NCBI GenBank assembly: GCA_014155875.1
Contig: JACEFZ010003403.1
Span: forward strand, 62,001-126,000
Direction: 5' to 3'
Length of the DNA stretch: 64,000 nt
Source: Cepaea nemoralis
Taxonomy: Eukaryota; Mollusca; Gastropoda; Stylommatophora; Helicidae
Shown: piece by piece, positions 14,700-26,312 of the stretch
Layout: every line of letters starts with the position of its first letter
How positions within the stretch are numbered: position 1 is the first letter of the stretch
The notes under the pieces: model-generated
What the model was told of the DNA's origin: nothing
The model's database searches: none
Seen by the model: only the letters and a program-made list of their open reading frames with translations
Position numbers and translations under genes: made by a program

Positions 14700-15250
14700 A
14701 GAACCAGTTTGGGACCCAAGAGGAATCAAGCTGACAATCAAACTGCAGACTATAGTGGCAGTTACTCTATTAACACTTCTGTACCCTTGTGAAATCTGGA
14801 CAGTGTACAGTCAACATATGAGATGACACTTCTACCTGAGCTGTCTAAATAAACTAAAATAACAAAGTCACAAATGCAGATGGACTCTCACAGGCTGTCT
14901 CTCACAGGCACTATGCTGTGCAACCCTCAGCTTAGACGGACCAATAATGTGTTTCACATGTCAAATGAGCCAGAAAATATCCTATGACAAGCTTGACTGA
15001 AAAAGCAATACAAAGATATCCTGAAAGCCTCCCTCAATGATAAACTTTGGCGAAGAATGAGTGGGTTCGATGTCACAATAAAGCTTGCAAGTTTCCCTAC
15101 CCACAAATCCATTTGTTTGCATTCTTCACATCTGATTCAGACTTTCTCAATCAAAAACAATATTGATCTGTTTTGTCAGGCTTGTTGTGATTTACTGCTC
15201 TTCCCCAAACTAAAAATGCTGATAAAAGGGATGCAATATGAGCCATGAAA
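14700..15250 (+). mobile_element. LINE reverse transcriptase C-terminal fragment
   Basis: Broken plus-strand reading gives strings typical of the post-RT region of non-LTR elements: LTLLYPCEIWTVYS followed by L-CLNKL, then KKQYKDILKASLNDKLWRRM. In the family these correspond to LLYGCETW and KRYKDTLKASL motifs. Stops and shifts are present, so it is a dead fragment. It sits just outside the polyQ exon of ACBD3. Confidence 0.6.
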
Positions 15251-15536
15251 AGACACTATGCGGAACACAGCAGCTAGGCTGCAACCCAATTCATAAAAAA
15301 GGCCTTCCTGAAATGCTTAAAACAACGACAGGACAGCTTGAAGAAGTGAGTAGTCCAAGGAGAGAACTCTGAAGGGGGAATTCGACTTTTAGACTTCCAG
15401 GTGAGTATTTGTATGTTTCCTGACCAAAGGTCTAATACTTTTAAAACAGACCTTAAATATAGAAGGAAGCACCTTGAAATCATTTGAGGTCTTTCTTTGG
15501 GATTAGGTTTAATGGGAGTGAATTAGTAGAACTCAC

Positions 15537-15753
15537 CTTCTTCATCATCACCACCACCAGTAGCAACTGGTGTGACACCGTCTGGGATTGGTGAAACATT
15601 GTTGTTAGTAGCAATGTTACTGGCAGCGATCCCATTAGGCATGGTTAATGTCTGCTGTTGTTGCTGCTGCTGCTGTAACAGCTGCTGTTGATAAACCTGT
15701 TGCATATACTGCTGGAAATGCTGGTCTTGAAGCTGTTTTATCAGTTCATCTTG
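15537..15753 (-). CDS. ACBD3: ACBD3 Q-rich exon (polyQ)
   Basis: This 217-nt exon lies between acceptor GGCTGACAG and donor GTGAGT. Phase is 0 in and 1 out. It starts QDELIKQLQDQHFQQYMQQV, matching the vertebrate ACBD3 Q-rich segment, then a run of eight glutamines (mixed CAG/CAA), then a lineage-specific N/T/G-rich linker ending in DDEE. In the family the Q-rich region recruits PI4KB. Frame and splice signals leave no doubt about the exon. Confidence 0.94.
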
Positions 15754-16190
15754 CTGTCAGCCAATATGTGAAACAAACAAAGAAATAAAAATAAAACTAA
15801 ACATATTCAATAGGAGCAAACATATATAGACAGAAAAACAATATTCTTCACACAGATAAAAGAAAGCACCACAGGTTCTCCAATTTAACAAAAAGAGGGC
15901 TTTTCAAATTATGTAATAAATAATAAATACCACACAACTGAAACAGCAGTTAAAAATATGTCACTGAAAGAAGGTCAAACAATAGAAGATAAGAAGGCAT
16001 TGCTGAAATAAAATGATTCAACTTTAGCAGTCAGGAATGAGTTTTGGGGGAAAATGTCAACACTTTAGCAGTCATAAATGTGTTACAAAAACAAAACTAA
16101 AACTTGAGCATCTAAGAATGAGTTATAAAAACAAAATTCTGCAACTTAAGAAGGCAGGAATATATGACTAAGCAATTTTAAAACTAGCAT
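15754..16190. other. Intron, nothing recognised
   Basis: AT-rich intron upstream (in gene orientation) of the polyQ exon. It contains a loosely repeated 'agcagtca-ggaatgagtt-aaaaacaaaa' motif (16028-16160), but no recognised element. Confidence 0.4.
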
Positions 16191-16943
16191 AAAAATATGA
16201 TATATTTTAAAAATGAGCTGATTAAAATGTTGGAAGATATCAACATTGATGGTAAAGATTTAAGAATAATAAAGAATATATATTGGAACCAAGTAGCAGC
16301 AATTAAAATGGGAAATAAAGAAGGTAGTTACGAACAGTTAAGGTTAGGAGTACGACAGGGGTGTGTCTTGTCACCCGATCTCTTCTCCCTATATAGCGAA
16401 GTAATAATGAGAGAGATCAAAGAGAAGCCAGGAATACTAATCGGAGGATATAATATAAACAATATGCTATGCAGATGACACAGTATTGGTGGCGGATAAT
16501 GCAAAAGACATACAACAATTGTTGGACATTGTAGCTACAGAGAGTGCACAGAAAGGACTCTCCTTGAATATTAAAAAAAAATACAGTAACAATGGTGATA
16601 TCAAAGAAAATGAGGACACCAAAATGTGACATAGAAATAGAAGGGGAAATTCTCAACAAAGTTGATAATTTTAAATACCTAGGGGCACTTATAACATCAG
16701 ATGGAAGATGTTCTTAGGTCATGTGATGAGAAGAGAGGCATTGGAGAACACCGTGACAACTGGAAAGATCGAGGGGAAGAGAGGCAGAGGCAAACCAAGA
16801 GAAATGATGCTGGACGGATTGAGATGGTGGCATGGAGGAATATCATCAGCAGAGTTGATCCAGAACACCAAAGACCAAGATCTGTGGAGAGCCATGAACG
16901 CCTATGCCAGCCGGCTGGGCACTTGATGATGATGATGATGATG
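16191..16943 (+). mobile_element. LINE with internal deletion (RT palm to C-terminus)
   Basis: Plus-strand frames encode RT palm segments: KMLEDINIDGKDLRIIKNIY, then GVRQGCVLSPDLFSLY, then an ADDTVLVA motif after a frame break near 16475. After 'TSDGRC' near 16710 the sequence jumps directly to the far C-terminal part (FLGHVMRREALEN, GKRGRGKPREMM, stop), so several hundred bases present in the 28.3-29.7 kb copy are missing. It ends in a (GATGAT)n tail at 16924-16943. Defective non-LTR retrotransposon. Confidence 0.85.
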
Positions 16944-18570
16944 TTTTTAAACAAACGAAAAACCTACTAACTGGCTATCAATGTTTACATTTATATAACA
17001 TGCGAACATAATCTATAGTTTAATAAATTAAAAAACCTTCTCTGTATTATCATGTTATAAAAATATAACACAAACACATGAAACCAGCCTCAGAGTCAAC
17101 AATCTAAGAAAAAATGCAATGTGATGTGATTTCAAAAACAGGTCTGAGGGAAAGTTAAGGCTATTATGTTGTGTACAATAGGATACTCTGAACCTCACTG
17201 TGGGTTCTAGCTGGCTCTTTGCAGGTTTTACAGAATTCTATGCAAGACCTATACCACATAATACAACATCGATAGATGGTCATCACAGGTGTAAACCGAA
17301 CTGGAAGAGGATCTCTGAGTTAGTGGACCCTCAGAAATGCAGAGACTAAAACCGTGAAGCGACAAAGCTTCTGGCACTCATTATCAGTCTACACTCTAAT
17401 CTTTGGTCATTAATGTCCACTGAATACATGAACTGCAAAATGACAGATTGTTAAAATGTCCATTGAATGTACTGCAAATAATAAATTGTTGCTATGTTGG
17501 ATAATCTTGCTGCTCTTGCACATTTCTCAGAACTGGAGGATAGAGCCTGCTTATTCAACATTAGTTTTATTGAATGCCCTGAAACATCCTTGTAGCAAAG
17601 AGTATCTAATTAATAACAGTATGAACAATTGTTGCTCTCTAAACTTCTGAGGTAAAAATTATACAGTGACCAGACCACTGTGGTTCATCAGGTATTTGTC
17701 AAAAGTAAGTCCTTTGCCTAGAACACAAAGGAAAAAGTGCTGTTTTGTACAATTTCAGCACTGTTGCTTTGTACAGAACAGGAAGCTCTTTCCTAAATAC
17801 CAATTCAGAAGTAATTCATGCAGCTCCATACCAAGGAATTTACTGATTCTTTGTGAAGAAGAAAGAAGTCAGTATCCCTACTAGTCTCTAAAGGTTCATG
17901 ATAATGGGAGGCCATATATATGGAAGTTAGACTAAGCAGTCAGGGGAAGAAGTGACGATTCCCTGGGTGAGCACAGAATCAGATCATTAGGAAGGAGTCA
18001 GCTGTGCATGACTGGAAGCCTCCTTGCAAGGCAGGGATTATTCATGTGTTGTTTCTGCCTACTCCTGAGATGAATGTGTCTGCTCTTGATAGGCTTGAAT
18101 GGGAGCACTTCTGTAGATAGAAGAGGCACAAATGACATCACCACACTGGAGACAGTGGAATGTCATACACAGCTACCTGGGAAGGCTAACCAAACAATAA
18201 ATGCCTGGAAGAAGCAGGCTGTATTGGTCAAAAGACACAAACATCACAGCTCTGCTTTTAATCGACACAACACAAATACTGTCCTATAATCTTAAACATA
18301 TGAACAAAGTAGAAACAACTAACAAAATGAAGCAGACTGAGATGGAACAGTTAGTGATATAGCCAATATTGTGTCGTCCATCTTGACTTTCCCAGATCCA
18401 TCTCTAGTAACAGGTGTATTAAGCTAGTTCCAACCTAGTGTCCTGCTAGTAAGACAAAAAGCAAGACAATACTGAGAATGGAACCCAGGGCCACTGTGTC
18501 TAGAAGCCAATGCACTAACCACTATGCTAACAAGCCTTTCCATATTAAACTATGTTAGTATTATATGAGC
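16944..18570. other. Intron, nothing recognised
   Basis: About 1.6 kb without a supportable gene or repeat. Short ORFs (such as 17456-17650 and 17666-17884) have no recognisable domain. Confidence 0.45.
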
Positions 18571-18571
18571 G

Positions 18572-18745
18572 GCTGGTTGAGTGCCTAGAATGCCGGATTC
18601 TCTTTCGGGAGACCAGAGTTCGAATCCTCGGTAAGGTGTGGATTTTTTTCTGTCGGGGGTAAAAGTAAAATCCCTAACCTGCACAGTTCACGGCGACTGC
18701 ATTAGCTGGCAGCCTTAATTCCTCAGATTCAAGACCCCCCTGCCA
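18572..18745 (+). mobile_element. tRNA-derived SINE
   Basis: Begins with a tRNA-like head (gcggctggttgagtgcctag) and has a good B box (agttcgaatcctc, 18617-18629), then a non-tRNA body with 'ctgcacagttcacggcgactgc'. No intact acceptor stem or CCA-adjacent structure is evident, so I call a SINE rather than a tRNA gene. Confidence 0.6.
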
Positions 18746-18968
18746 TACACCACAAGGTACTATTTAGGCAGTAAATGACAGTATTACAGTTCAGAACAGT
18801 ATTTATAGGGTAATTTCTGAAATAGGTAAACGCGCAGAAAAAAATTGAGTATCCTTGATAGTGTTTAAGAACTATGCAATTTTGTATGAAGTTTAGAATG
18901 TATATTTTAAAAAAGTCTGCATTGTATAACAAAACAACTAAAATGTATGAAAATGAAACTGATCTTAC

Positions 18969-19056
18969 CATCTCCTTTTTGTCTGGGTACTGTTGCTCTG
19001 CATACTGTCTGAACTGTGCATGTGTCTGATGATTGAGCGCAGCTCTGATCTGCATC
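18969..19056 (-). CDS. ACBD3: ACBD3 exon (RAALN...QQYP segment)
   Basis: This 88-nt exon lies between acceptor TTTCCAG and donor GTAAGA, phase 2 in and 0 out. It encodes MQIRAALNHQTHAQFRQYAE then QQYPDKKEM. This is the ACBD3 segment that follows the charged coiled coil and precedes the second Q-rich exon. The alignment with the vertebrate protein (AALNSQT, QYAAQQYP) is clear. Confidence 0.92.
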
Positions 19057-19421
19057 CTGGAAATGCATAAATACTGATTGTAATTTGGATACTACCTGGG
19101 TTATTTTGCCTAGAAACTGGACAGTAAAACAATGGTCTGGTTCTTATTAATCTTGTTTTCAAAATTGTGACTGTGATTAAATATGATCATAATTATATAG
19201 CAGCTTCTTTACAGAAAATTGTTCTTATCATGCCTCTCCTGAAAGACTTTTGGTCATTAGCCAGTTTCTTTGCCTCATGCATTCTCATGCCTAAGGTGAC
19301 TATAATGTCTTGTGTGTCCACCTTCCTATCATCAACACCTGCCTCTTGTTCCAGGAGTAATACTTTCTATTACTGTTGTTTCTAAGCCACTGTGATGTTT
19401 AATATGGCAAAAGTATTTCAA

Positions 19422-19581
19422 TTTCTGAGACATGGTGCTATTTATGAGCCAGATTTCTTTGATGTTCAGATCTTGTTTTGAGACATGGTGCTGTTTATGA
19501 GCCGGATTTCTTTGATGTTCAGATCTTGTTCTGAGACATGGTGCTGTTTATGAGCCGGATTTCTTTGATGTTCAGATCTTG
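19422..19581. repeat. 53-bp direct repeat, three copies
   Basis: The unit 'tgagacatggtgctgtttat...gttcagatcttgtt' occurs three times head to tail, with only two or three differences between copies. It is a young local duplication inside an ACBD3 intron. Confidence 0.9.
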
Positions 19582-20078
19582 TAGAAAATCAGCATTTTTC
19601 TTCTTCTTGACCCAAGATGTTTTAAGAATGCTTCTTTAAGATTTAAGTTCACAAGCCTCAATTTTCTTCTTTACTGATTGGAAACTGGTTCAAATTCACA
19701 TCCACAGATGATGCATGAAATAACAAATGTGCTAACGGTGATTTGCTTGATATTCTTCTTCTTTACTGTATCTCCCTTTGGAGCATTGGCCCTCAACCAA
19801 CTCACTCACTCCAAGCTGTTCTATCTTTTGCTACCTCAAGCAGTTCCATCTACATTCTCGACATATTATTTAACTGTTTCCAATTCTCTTCACCACGTGT
19901 TTTTATTTAGTTTGCCCTGTAGGCTTCAGAAAAAGATTAGCTTGATAAAGAAAGATTTCAATGCTATCTATAGTATCTTGCCACAAAACGATAAAATCAG
20001 GTAATTTCACCTTCATCTTTTCTTGTACTCCCTTTTCTGATACAATTATTTATATCATAAACTAAAACAACAACTCAC

Positions 20079-20195
20079 TCTTGTTCATGCTGTTTTTGTT
20101 TCTCAGCCTCTTGAACCTTCCGTGCCTGTTCTTCAACCTCTCTGAGCTTTGCTTCTTCCTCTTCTTCTTTTCTTCTTTTGTCATCTTCTTCTTTC
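20079..20195 (-). CDS. ACBD3: ACBD3 charged coiled-coil exon
   Basis: This 117-nt exon lies between acceptor AATTTCAG and donor GTGAGT, phase 2 in and 2 out. It encodes KEEDDKRRKEEEEEAKLREV then EEQARKVQEAEKQKQHEQE. This is the highly charged coiled coil between the ACBP and Q-rich regions of ACBD3. Joining the 27126 exon end (CA) completes the first codon as Q. Vertebrate orthologues have a similar E/R/K-rich stretch, somewhat longer. Confidence 0.9.
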
Positions 20196-20329
20196 CTGAA
20201 ATTAAGTAATAACAGTAACATTTATAAATGAAAGAACTTTCTTATCTCGTTTTCTGTTTAACATGGATGTGTTGAGGGAATGTGATACAAATGGTTGATG
20301 AATCCTCCGGAAAACTGACTTTAACTCTT

Positions 20330-20525
20330 AAAGTCTGATACAATAATGCCCAGGTTGTCTGAGCCCTGAAAAGGTCAGTAAGTAAAGGAACCTTTGACAA
20401 ATCTTAAGAAGCATTGGGCATATGGTGCTAGACCAATATTTGTATAGACCAATCTGCACTAAGTGGACATCATAATGCAGAACTTTACTTCCCAAGACAT
20501 TACCTGACATCCATTTTAGGTTGGG
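20330..20525. repeat. Dispersed repeat with 'atttgtatagaccaa'
   Basis: The stretch 'gaccaatatttgtatagaccaatctgcactaagtggacatcat' matches 26940-26990 (catatttgtatagaccaact-ggcacttggtgggtgatgtcac). This indicates a dispersed SINE-like family. The boundaries are guesses. Confidence 0.4.
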
Positions 20526-20584
20526 TCAACCTGGATGTCCAGACCATCAACCTGGATGTCCAGACCAATCTTAAAAATGCAGAT

Positions 20585-21035
20585 CTGTGCGCTGAAAAGA
20601 GCTTGTGTCTGTTGCATTGAAGATGGTGTTGAGACTTTCCTCCTAACCCAATACCTGCCCAGGTACCATGGCAGAGCTCTTTTCCATCGCCAAATCAAAA
20701 TCCATAAACATTTAACTGGCATCAGCAGTGCCATTTACAATCATTCAGTAATGCTGGCAGACAATTCATTGACTTGGCTCTGGTGTCGCCCACCATCGCA
20801 CCTAGGTGCCGGTGGGGCACACTGGGATACCACGATAGTGACCACTACCCTTGTGTCATCCTGATCAAGAAAGACGGGGCCATGAGTCAAAGAAACAAGA
20901 CCAATGCCTTCCCGTACGACACCACTGGTCAAGACGCCATAAGCAAGATCAGAAGAAGGAAACTAACTTCCTCCTGTAGGAGACAAGAAAGATGGTCATG
21001 TGTTCAAATCCCAATCAAAGCTATTTTAAATTAAA
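20585..21035 (+). mobile_element. LINE fragment, endonuclease-domain end
   Basis: A plus-strand ORF encodes MALVSPTIAPRCRWGTLGYH then DSDHYPCVILIKK. The S/D-D-H-x-P motif marks the C-terminal end of the AP-endonuclease domain of non-LTR retrotransposons. It parallels LALVSPSLTTVCRWGILGHH-GSDHHP in the LINE at 61.9-64 kb, so both are the same family. Only this part of the element is recognisable. Confidence 0.75.
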
Positions 21036-21714
21036 AAAAAAAACAATGACCTGGGCTACCATATCAACCCAGCCTAAAATAGGTACCAGAAAATATCTTG
21101 GGATGTAAAGACGCCTGGTGCAATACTAACTACATCACCCATCAAGTGCTGATTGGCACAACATGCTCAACACCCCTCTAGGCATGTAAACAAACGGGCC
21201 TTTCACCATGTACCCAGTACTCCTCAAGGAGTGTAAACGGCCTTTTACTGAAGTAATATCATTGCATGCTGGATAACCCTACAGATCCTTCACTATAAAA
21301 TATGTTAATTAGTCCACAACATTCATAAAACTAAATAAGTTCACATAAGTTCATAAAAAATAAATTATGGATTATGAAAGCTCACTGATGGTTACACTAT
21401 TTAACAACATAAGGCTGCCAGATGTGGTCATATAGAAACATACATGATGTACTTTCAGTTGAATAAGCACAAACTGTTACATTTTTCATTGTGTGCCTCG
21501 AAAGGTATATAAAACTTATATTTATTCATTCTAAATAGACCAGAATGATTTTAAATGCAAATACAATACTGCACAATAGTTTATCCACAACATTATGACT
21601 TAGGTTTCACACATGACCTCTTCAGGTGCAAATTCAGCTGGTAAGGGTCATTATAATCAAATTAATCTACTTTGTAAACTTTCATGCTACACAAAGTGCA
21701 CCGTAGCAGTCTTA

Positions 21715-21870
21715 AAAGACACCTGCTGAAAGAAGAAGCAACAGTCGACCAGCAAGAAGGTGTGCACAGGACATTAAAGAAATAGTGGGCATGAAAATGC
21801 ATGAGGTAGGGAAAAAGGCAAAAGATCAAAAGTCTTTATGGTTGGCTGTGTTGGGAGTACTATTCTACAT
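21715..21870 (+). mobile_element. LINE C-terminal tail fragment
   Basis: With one or two frame changes the segment reads as R-RPARRCAQDIKEIVGMKMH then EVGKKAKDQKSL. This resembles the usual RPR-R-W-DDIKE...A-DR-W end of LINE ORF2 proteins. Short and decayed; the family is not assigned. Confidence 0.5.
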
Positions 21871-21984
21871 GATACATGAACCTATCAAGTTACACGCTAT
21901 TTTTATTTCCTTGCCACATTCATCTTTTCTACAATGGTTACCATATTGCACATGGTGGTTCTGATGTGGTGAAGGCTTGCTGGA

Positions 21985-22660
21985 GTCAGGTGGAGAGTCA
22001 GATGATTATCCATATCTGGAATCATGTGGAGAGTCAGCTGAACAGAGTATCCATATCTGGAATCAGGTGGAAAGTCAGATAACCAGACAGGGTATCCATA
22101 TCTAGAATCAGGCAGAAAGTCAGCTGAACAGAGTATCCATATCTAGAATCAGGTGGAGAGTCAGCTGAACAGAGTATCCATATCTGGAATCAGGTGGAGA
22201 GTCAGCTGAACAGAGTATCCATATCTGGTATCAGGTGGACTCAGATAACCAGACAGGGTATCCATATTTGGAATCAGGTGGAGAGTCAGCTGAACAGAGT
22301 ATCCATATATGGAATCAGATGGAGAGTCAGCTGAACAGAGTATCTATATCTGGAATCAGGTGGAGAGTCAGCTGAACAGAGTATCCATATCTGGAATCAG
22401 GTGGAGAGTCAGCTGAATAGACATGATTATCCGTATCTGGAATCAGGTGGAGAGTCAGCTGAATAGATTATCCATATCTGAAATCAGGTGGAGAGTCAGC
22501 TGAATAGAGTATCCATATCTGGAATCAGGTGGAGAGTTAGATAACCAGACAGGGTATCCATATTTGGAAACAGGTCGAGAATCAGCTGAACAGAGTATCC
22601 ATATCTGGAATCAGGTGGAGAGTCAGCTGAACAAACAGAATAGCCACATCTGGAAAGACT
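21985..22660. repeat. 41-bp minisatellite, about 16 copies
   Basis: The core unit is 'ggtggagagtcagctgaaca' followed by 'gagtatccatatctggaatca'. Longer variants with 'gataaccagacagggtatcc' recur at roughly regular intervals (near 22077, 22245, 22540), suggesting a higher-order repeat of several units. It lies inside the ACBD3 intron between the coiled-coil and second ACBP exons. Confidence 0.9.
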
Positions 22661-24575
22661 AGCTCAAAAGGAAATGAGCACAGGTCTGGACGTTACTCAA
22701 AGCTTAGAAGAAAAGCCAAGAATAATCAACAGAGGAGCTATTCTGCGGCTTTTGAAGAGGACGAAGCATGTGTGAGAATATTCCAGAGTGCATTGATGTT
22801 GATTCTTAAATTCAGTATTCAGTACATGGTATTTTGTCACTACCATTACTATGTTGTTGAGTCCTTATGTTGGCTTTGAAGATGTCCAACCATGCATTGC
22901 CTCTGGTATCTTCTGCTGCTTGCTGCAGCGCTGCATATGCCTCCAGTAGCATATCTCTGCATGTCTGCACAATATAGTCTGTAATAAACCACTTAACCAC
23001 GTGCCAAGAATTTTGTCTTTCATGATTTATCATCATGCTATAATACATTATGACCAGGCCATTAGTCTTCTTTGTTGCTTTGAGAAATGTTTTTTCCTCA
23101 TACATTTATCTCAAGACAGATACTGCCATTTTGCCTTTTGTTCAGCCCAGCTGACTCTTTGCATTCTAGGACTGCACTATATTATCAACGCTTTACAATT
23201 TCTTTTCATTTCTGTTTCTGATCCGTAGTGATGGGTACTAGATTCTATTTTGTCATAACCAAATTCAACACACAAACAGGCTCTTTTAATGTAACTCCCT
23301 AATCTTCTGCTACTACAGTACTGAGAAACAATAAAATTAATTTAGTGGAGAGATAATTCCTCAATTGTCAAGTAACTTTTAATGTCGAGTGGACTACCAG
23401 AATGAAACAGAACTAAACCAGTGACTGCTACCATTATCTTGACCGGCATGGGCAGGTCATTGGTTTAAGGCTTCAGACTGGGCTTAGCAGACTGAACAAG
23501 TATATGCACAAGCTTCGCCTGAGTGACTCGACTATTCTCATGCAGGCAGTGTGATAAACTGCAGAACATGTTCTCTAGGATTTCTTCCAGTACAGCCAGT
23601 TAAGAAGGCCTAGTGAGACAGCACTGCTTTCAAAGCTGTATGGAAGAAAAGATGATCTCCAGAAAATTACTGACAATACAAGACCTAATTTTTTGTTGTA
23701 TACATGAAAGAATGAATACAAAAAGAAAATGAAGAATGTATGCCTTTCAGAAGTATAATATGAACACAATTTTTACCTCACAAACTACACAATGTGAAGA
23801 CCTATACTCTGTCAGTATACTTTCAGAGCCACTTCTAAATATAATGTCAAGAAACACTACCTAACTACATGGCTTTTCATAAATCAAGATTTAAATAAAG
23901 TCATTCTTTTTTGTTTTGTTTTTTTTGTTTTAAAGATCTAATTAACAAAGAAAACTTCACAAAATTGTATGTAGGTAACAGAAAAGTGCCAATGTCTTAA
24001 TTCATCAACAACTATCAGCCAAACTTGCACAGCTGGATAAAGAATTGAAAATAAACAGCAGCAAAATCACATTTTTCAAGTATCACAAGAAAAAAAAATT
24101 ATCTTAAAAACTGACAAACTACAACTGAAATTATAGACAAACATTTAGTTGGAAATGTAAATATTTTGATTCTACCTCCGTGTGCTTTTCATTCTGGTAC
24201 TTTATGAATTATAAAAAGAATATTCAACAGTCCAAATGTTTTCTGTAGTAAATTTGAACAATTAAGACCCTGGGAAGGTTAACCCGGTCAACATATGCTC
24301 ACAGAAGTCAGATGTGTCGGCCTAACAGCGCAAGAACGCAGCTCTGATGTAAACAGGCACAACGCAATCACGTCCGAAAAAAAAGACAGCAGAAGAAGAA
24401 GAACAATTAAGACCCAAACAACAGATTGCGCAATTTATTGCCCGGCATATTTTGCTGTATCTCGTCAAATGCCAACTGCAGAATTCACATAGAATACACT
24501 AAAACAATCAGATATTTAGCAGTCATTTGAAGTGTTGAAACCATTTAAAATCTAAGATAACTATCACACACATGG
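22661..24575. other. Intron, unassigned
   Basis: No element is recognised with confidence. A minus-strand ORF at 22812-23105 has coding-like composition (LLEAYAALQQAAEDTRGN) but no identified family. If it were an ACBD3 exon it would break the phase match between the flanking exons. Confidence 0.4.
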
Positions 24576-24576
24576 T

Positions 24577-24661
<85 letters not shown>
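24577..24661. repeat. (TA)n microsatellite
   Basis: About 85 bp of pure TA dinucleotide. A shorter TA tract occurs at 25122-25140. Confidence 0.97.
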
Positions 24662-24665
<4 letters not shown>

Positions 24666-24839
24666 ATGATGTTCATTTCTACTTCTTTCATCTTTTGAGT
24701 AGGATGCATGACACTTAGTTTTGCACCACAGGTCAATGTGTCTGACTATAGCATGCATTCGTGCTTCTAGATGGATTCCATCCAAGATAATGGGCTTCAT
24801 CTATTACATTTACAGCATCCAGTCTGCGACTTTCAATAG

Positions 24840-25085
24840 CTGTGTGATTTTAAAAATGCACATACGTATATATAGGACCTCCTGCTTTTCACTCTTATCT
24901 GAGAAAGCTAGATATTTAATCTCACTACCCATCAGATCATGGAGGTGTGTGATATGATTAGAGACCAATGATTTTTTGTAAAAATACCCAGCCCCATGCT
25001 GGGATTTGAACTAACTTACTTCCAAGCCTGAAGCTGATACCATAACCCCTCAGCCACATTTGTCTCAAGCTATTCATTAAAAAAC
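24840..25085 (-). mobile_element. tRNA-derived SINE, inverted (probable)
   Basis: The right end (gctgggatttgaactaactt...ataacccctcagccaca) read on the minus strand gives a tRNA-like head with a GTTCAAATCCC B box. The left part (gcttttcactcttatctgagaaagctagatat) resembles 34080-34125. A family member is likely, but the exact ends are uncertain. Confidence 0.45.
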
Positions 25086-25144
25086 AAAACACGCATGATC
25101 GCATGCACAAACACACACACATATATATATATATATATATCCCC

Positions 25145-25510
25145 ACACATCCTTTACAGGACATTACAGTCAACACCAGCATTTTTCAGCTGCTATTGAT
25201 GTCTTGGCAAGATTACCTCAGTAGCTTGCCATTTACTGAATGTAAAACAAACTACTGAACGTAAAATTTACCTAGTATATCAACAGCAGCATGAAAAATG
25301 CTGGTGTTGAGTGCAACGTCCTGCAAGGGATATGCAACATTAAAAAAAAAAGTTTGCCATTGCTTTCTGAGCGACCGGCTCACATACCAATGTAAGTAAC
25401 CAACACGATACGATCCGCTACCAAATCTCATGCAGCTGTGTTGCCCACGTGAATATACAGGACTATGGAGAAAGTCGTTAAACCATAGGCCAGGGAGACC
25501 GGCTTATCTA
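25145..25510. mobile_element. Composite of three SINE pieces in alternating orientation
   Basis: Left piece (25145-25235, inverted): atcctttacaggacattaca to agtagcttgccattt. Middle piece (about 25240-25328, direct): actactgaacgtaaaattta to gcaagggatatgcaac, ending in an A run. Right piece (25340-25505, inverted): gtttgccattgctttctgag to the tRNA-like head. All belong to the 'gtttgccattgctttctga' family, so one copy appears nested in another. A closely similar composite lies at 38.6-39.1 kb. Confidence 0.65.
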
Positions 25511-25744
25511 TATATATATATAATATTACTAGAATGTTATCCAGGGATAAAAGAGCTATGAACAGAAACTGCTGTGACACAAATTGGTGAATCAATACTA
25601 CCCAGTCGTTGGTTTTTATTAGACAAAGAATGAACAATGTGCAGGCAACTAAGAACCACTGTTGTCAACTGTGACTGCAACAGCTTGCATGGTTTGTCAC
25701 TTAACTCACAATTTCTTGTCAAAAATTATCAACAGAATAGAAAG

Positions 25745-25870
25745 CAGAGAGAAAAACAAGAAAGAACAGACATAAGAAATCCTGGATTGATAACATTAAA
25801 GGATGGACATTGAGGCAGAGACCTGGTGTGCCAATGACTCACACAGATCAAGGCCTCTCTTCAACTCTCC
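25745..25870 (+). mobile_element. LINE C-terminal tail fragment (weak)
   Basis: The plus-strand frame reads RKNRHKKSWIDNIKGWTLRQ, resembling the R-KSWIDNI--W end of LINE ORF2 proteins. It is only about 40 codons long, so the call is tentative. Confidence 0.4.
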
Positions 25871-26069
25871 GTGAAACTGGCTGAAAATAGACCATTAGTC
25901 CGGTTAAAAAAGGAAGCATTGGCAATTTTGTCTGACAGATGAAGAAGGCATCCAAGCACTAGAAGTTCTACATATTGTGAGGCTGCTGCAAGGGAGACAA
26001 ATTTCCCTAGACAATTATCTCACAATGATGAAGAGTTCAAGGGCATCCTTAGAATGAGTTAACCATTAA

Positions 26070-26312
26070 GCTAGTTGCATATCCTTTACAGGACGTTACA
26101 GTCAACCTCAACATGTTTTGACTGTTTGTGACTTCTAAGCAAGGTAGCATTCAGTAGTCTGCCATTGCTTTCTGAACTATTGGCATTCATATTATTGTAT
26201 AAAAACCAATGCAAGGTGGTCTGCTGCCAAATCGTCCAAAGCTGTGTTTCGAACGCAGTATGCTGGATTACAAATTGTCTGTAACCCATTCACCATAGAG
26301 CCAGCTTAACAT
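26070..26312 (-). mobile_element. tRNA-derived SINE ('gtttgccattgctttctga' family), inverted
   Basis: A near full-length copy: tgcatatcctttacaggacg at the left, agtctgccattgctttctga in the middle, and gctgtgtttcgaacgcagta at the right (B box, reading on the minus strand). Confidence 0.75.

Noticed and set aside
22812..23105. 97-codon minus-strand ORF with coding-like C-terminus, preceded by an acceptor-like TTTATTACAG
   Set aside because: Using it as an ACBD3 exon would break the perfect phase match between the 27126 and 20195 exons, and I recognise no family; possibly part of a LINE tail.
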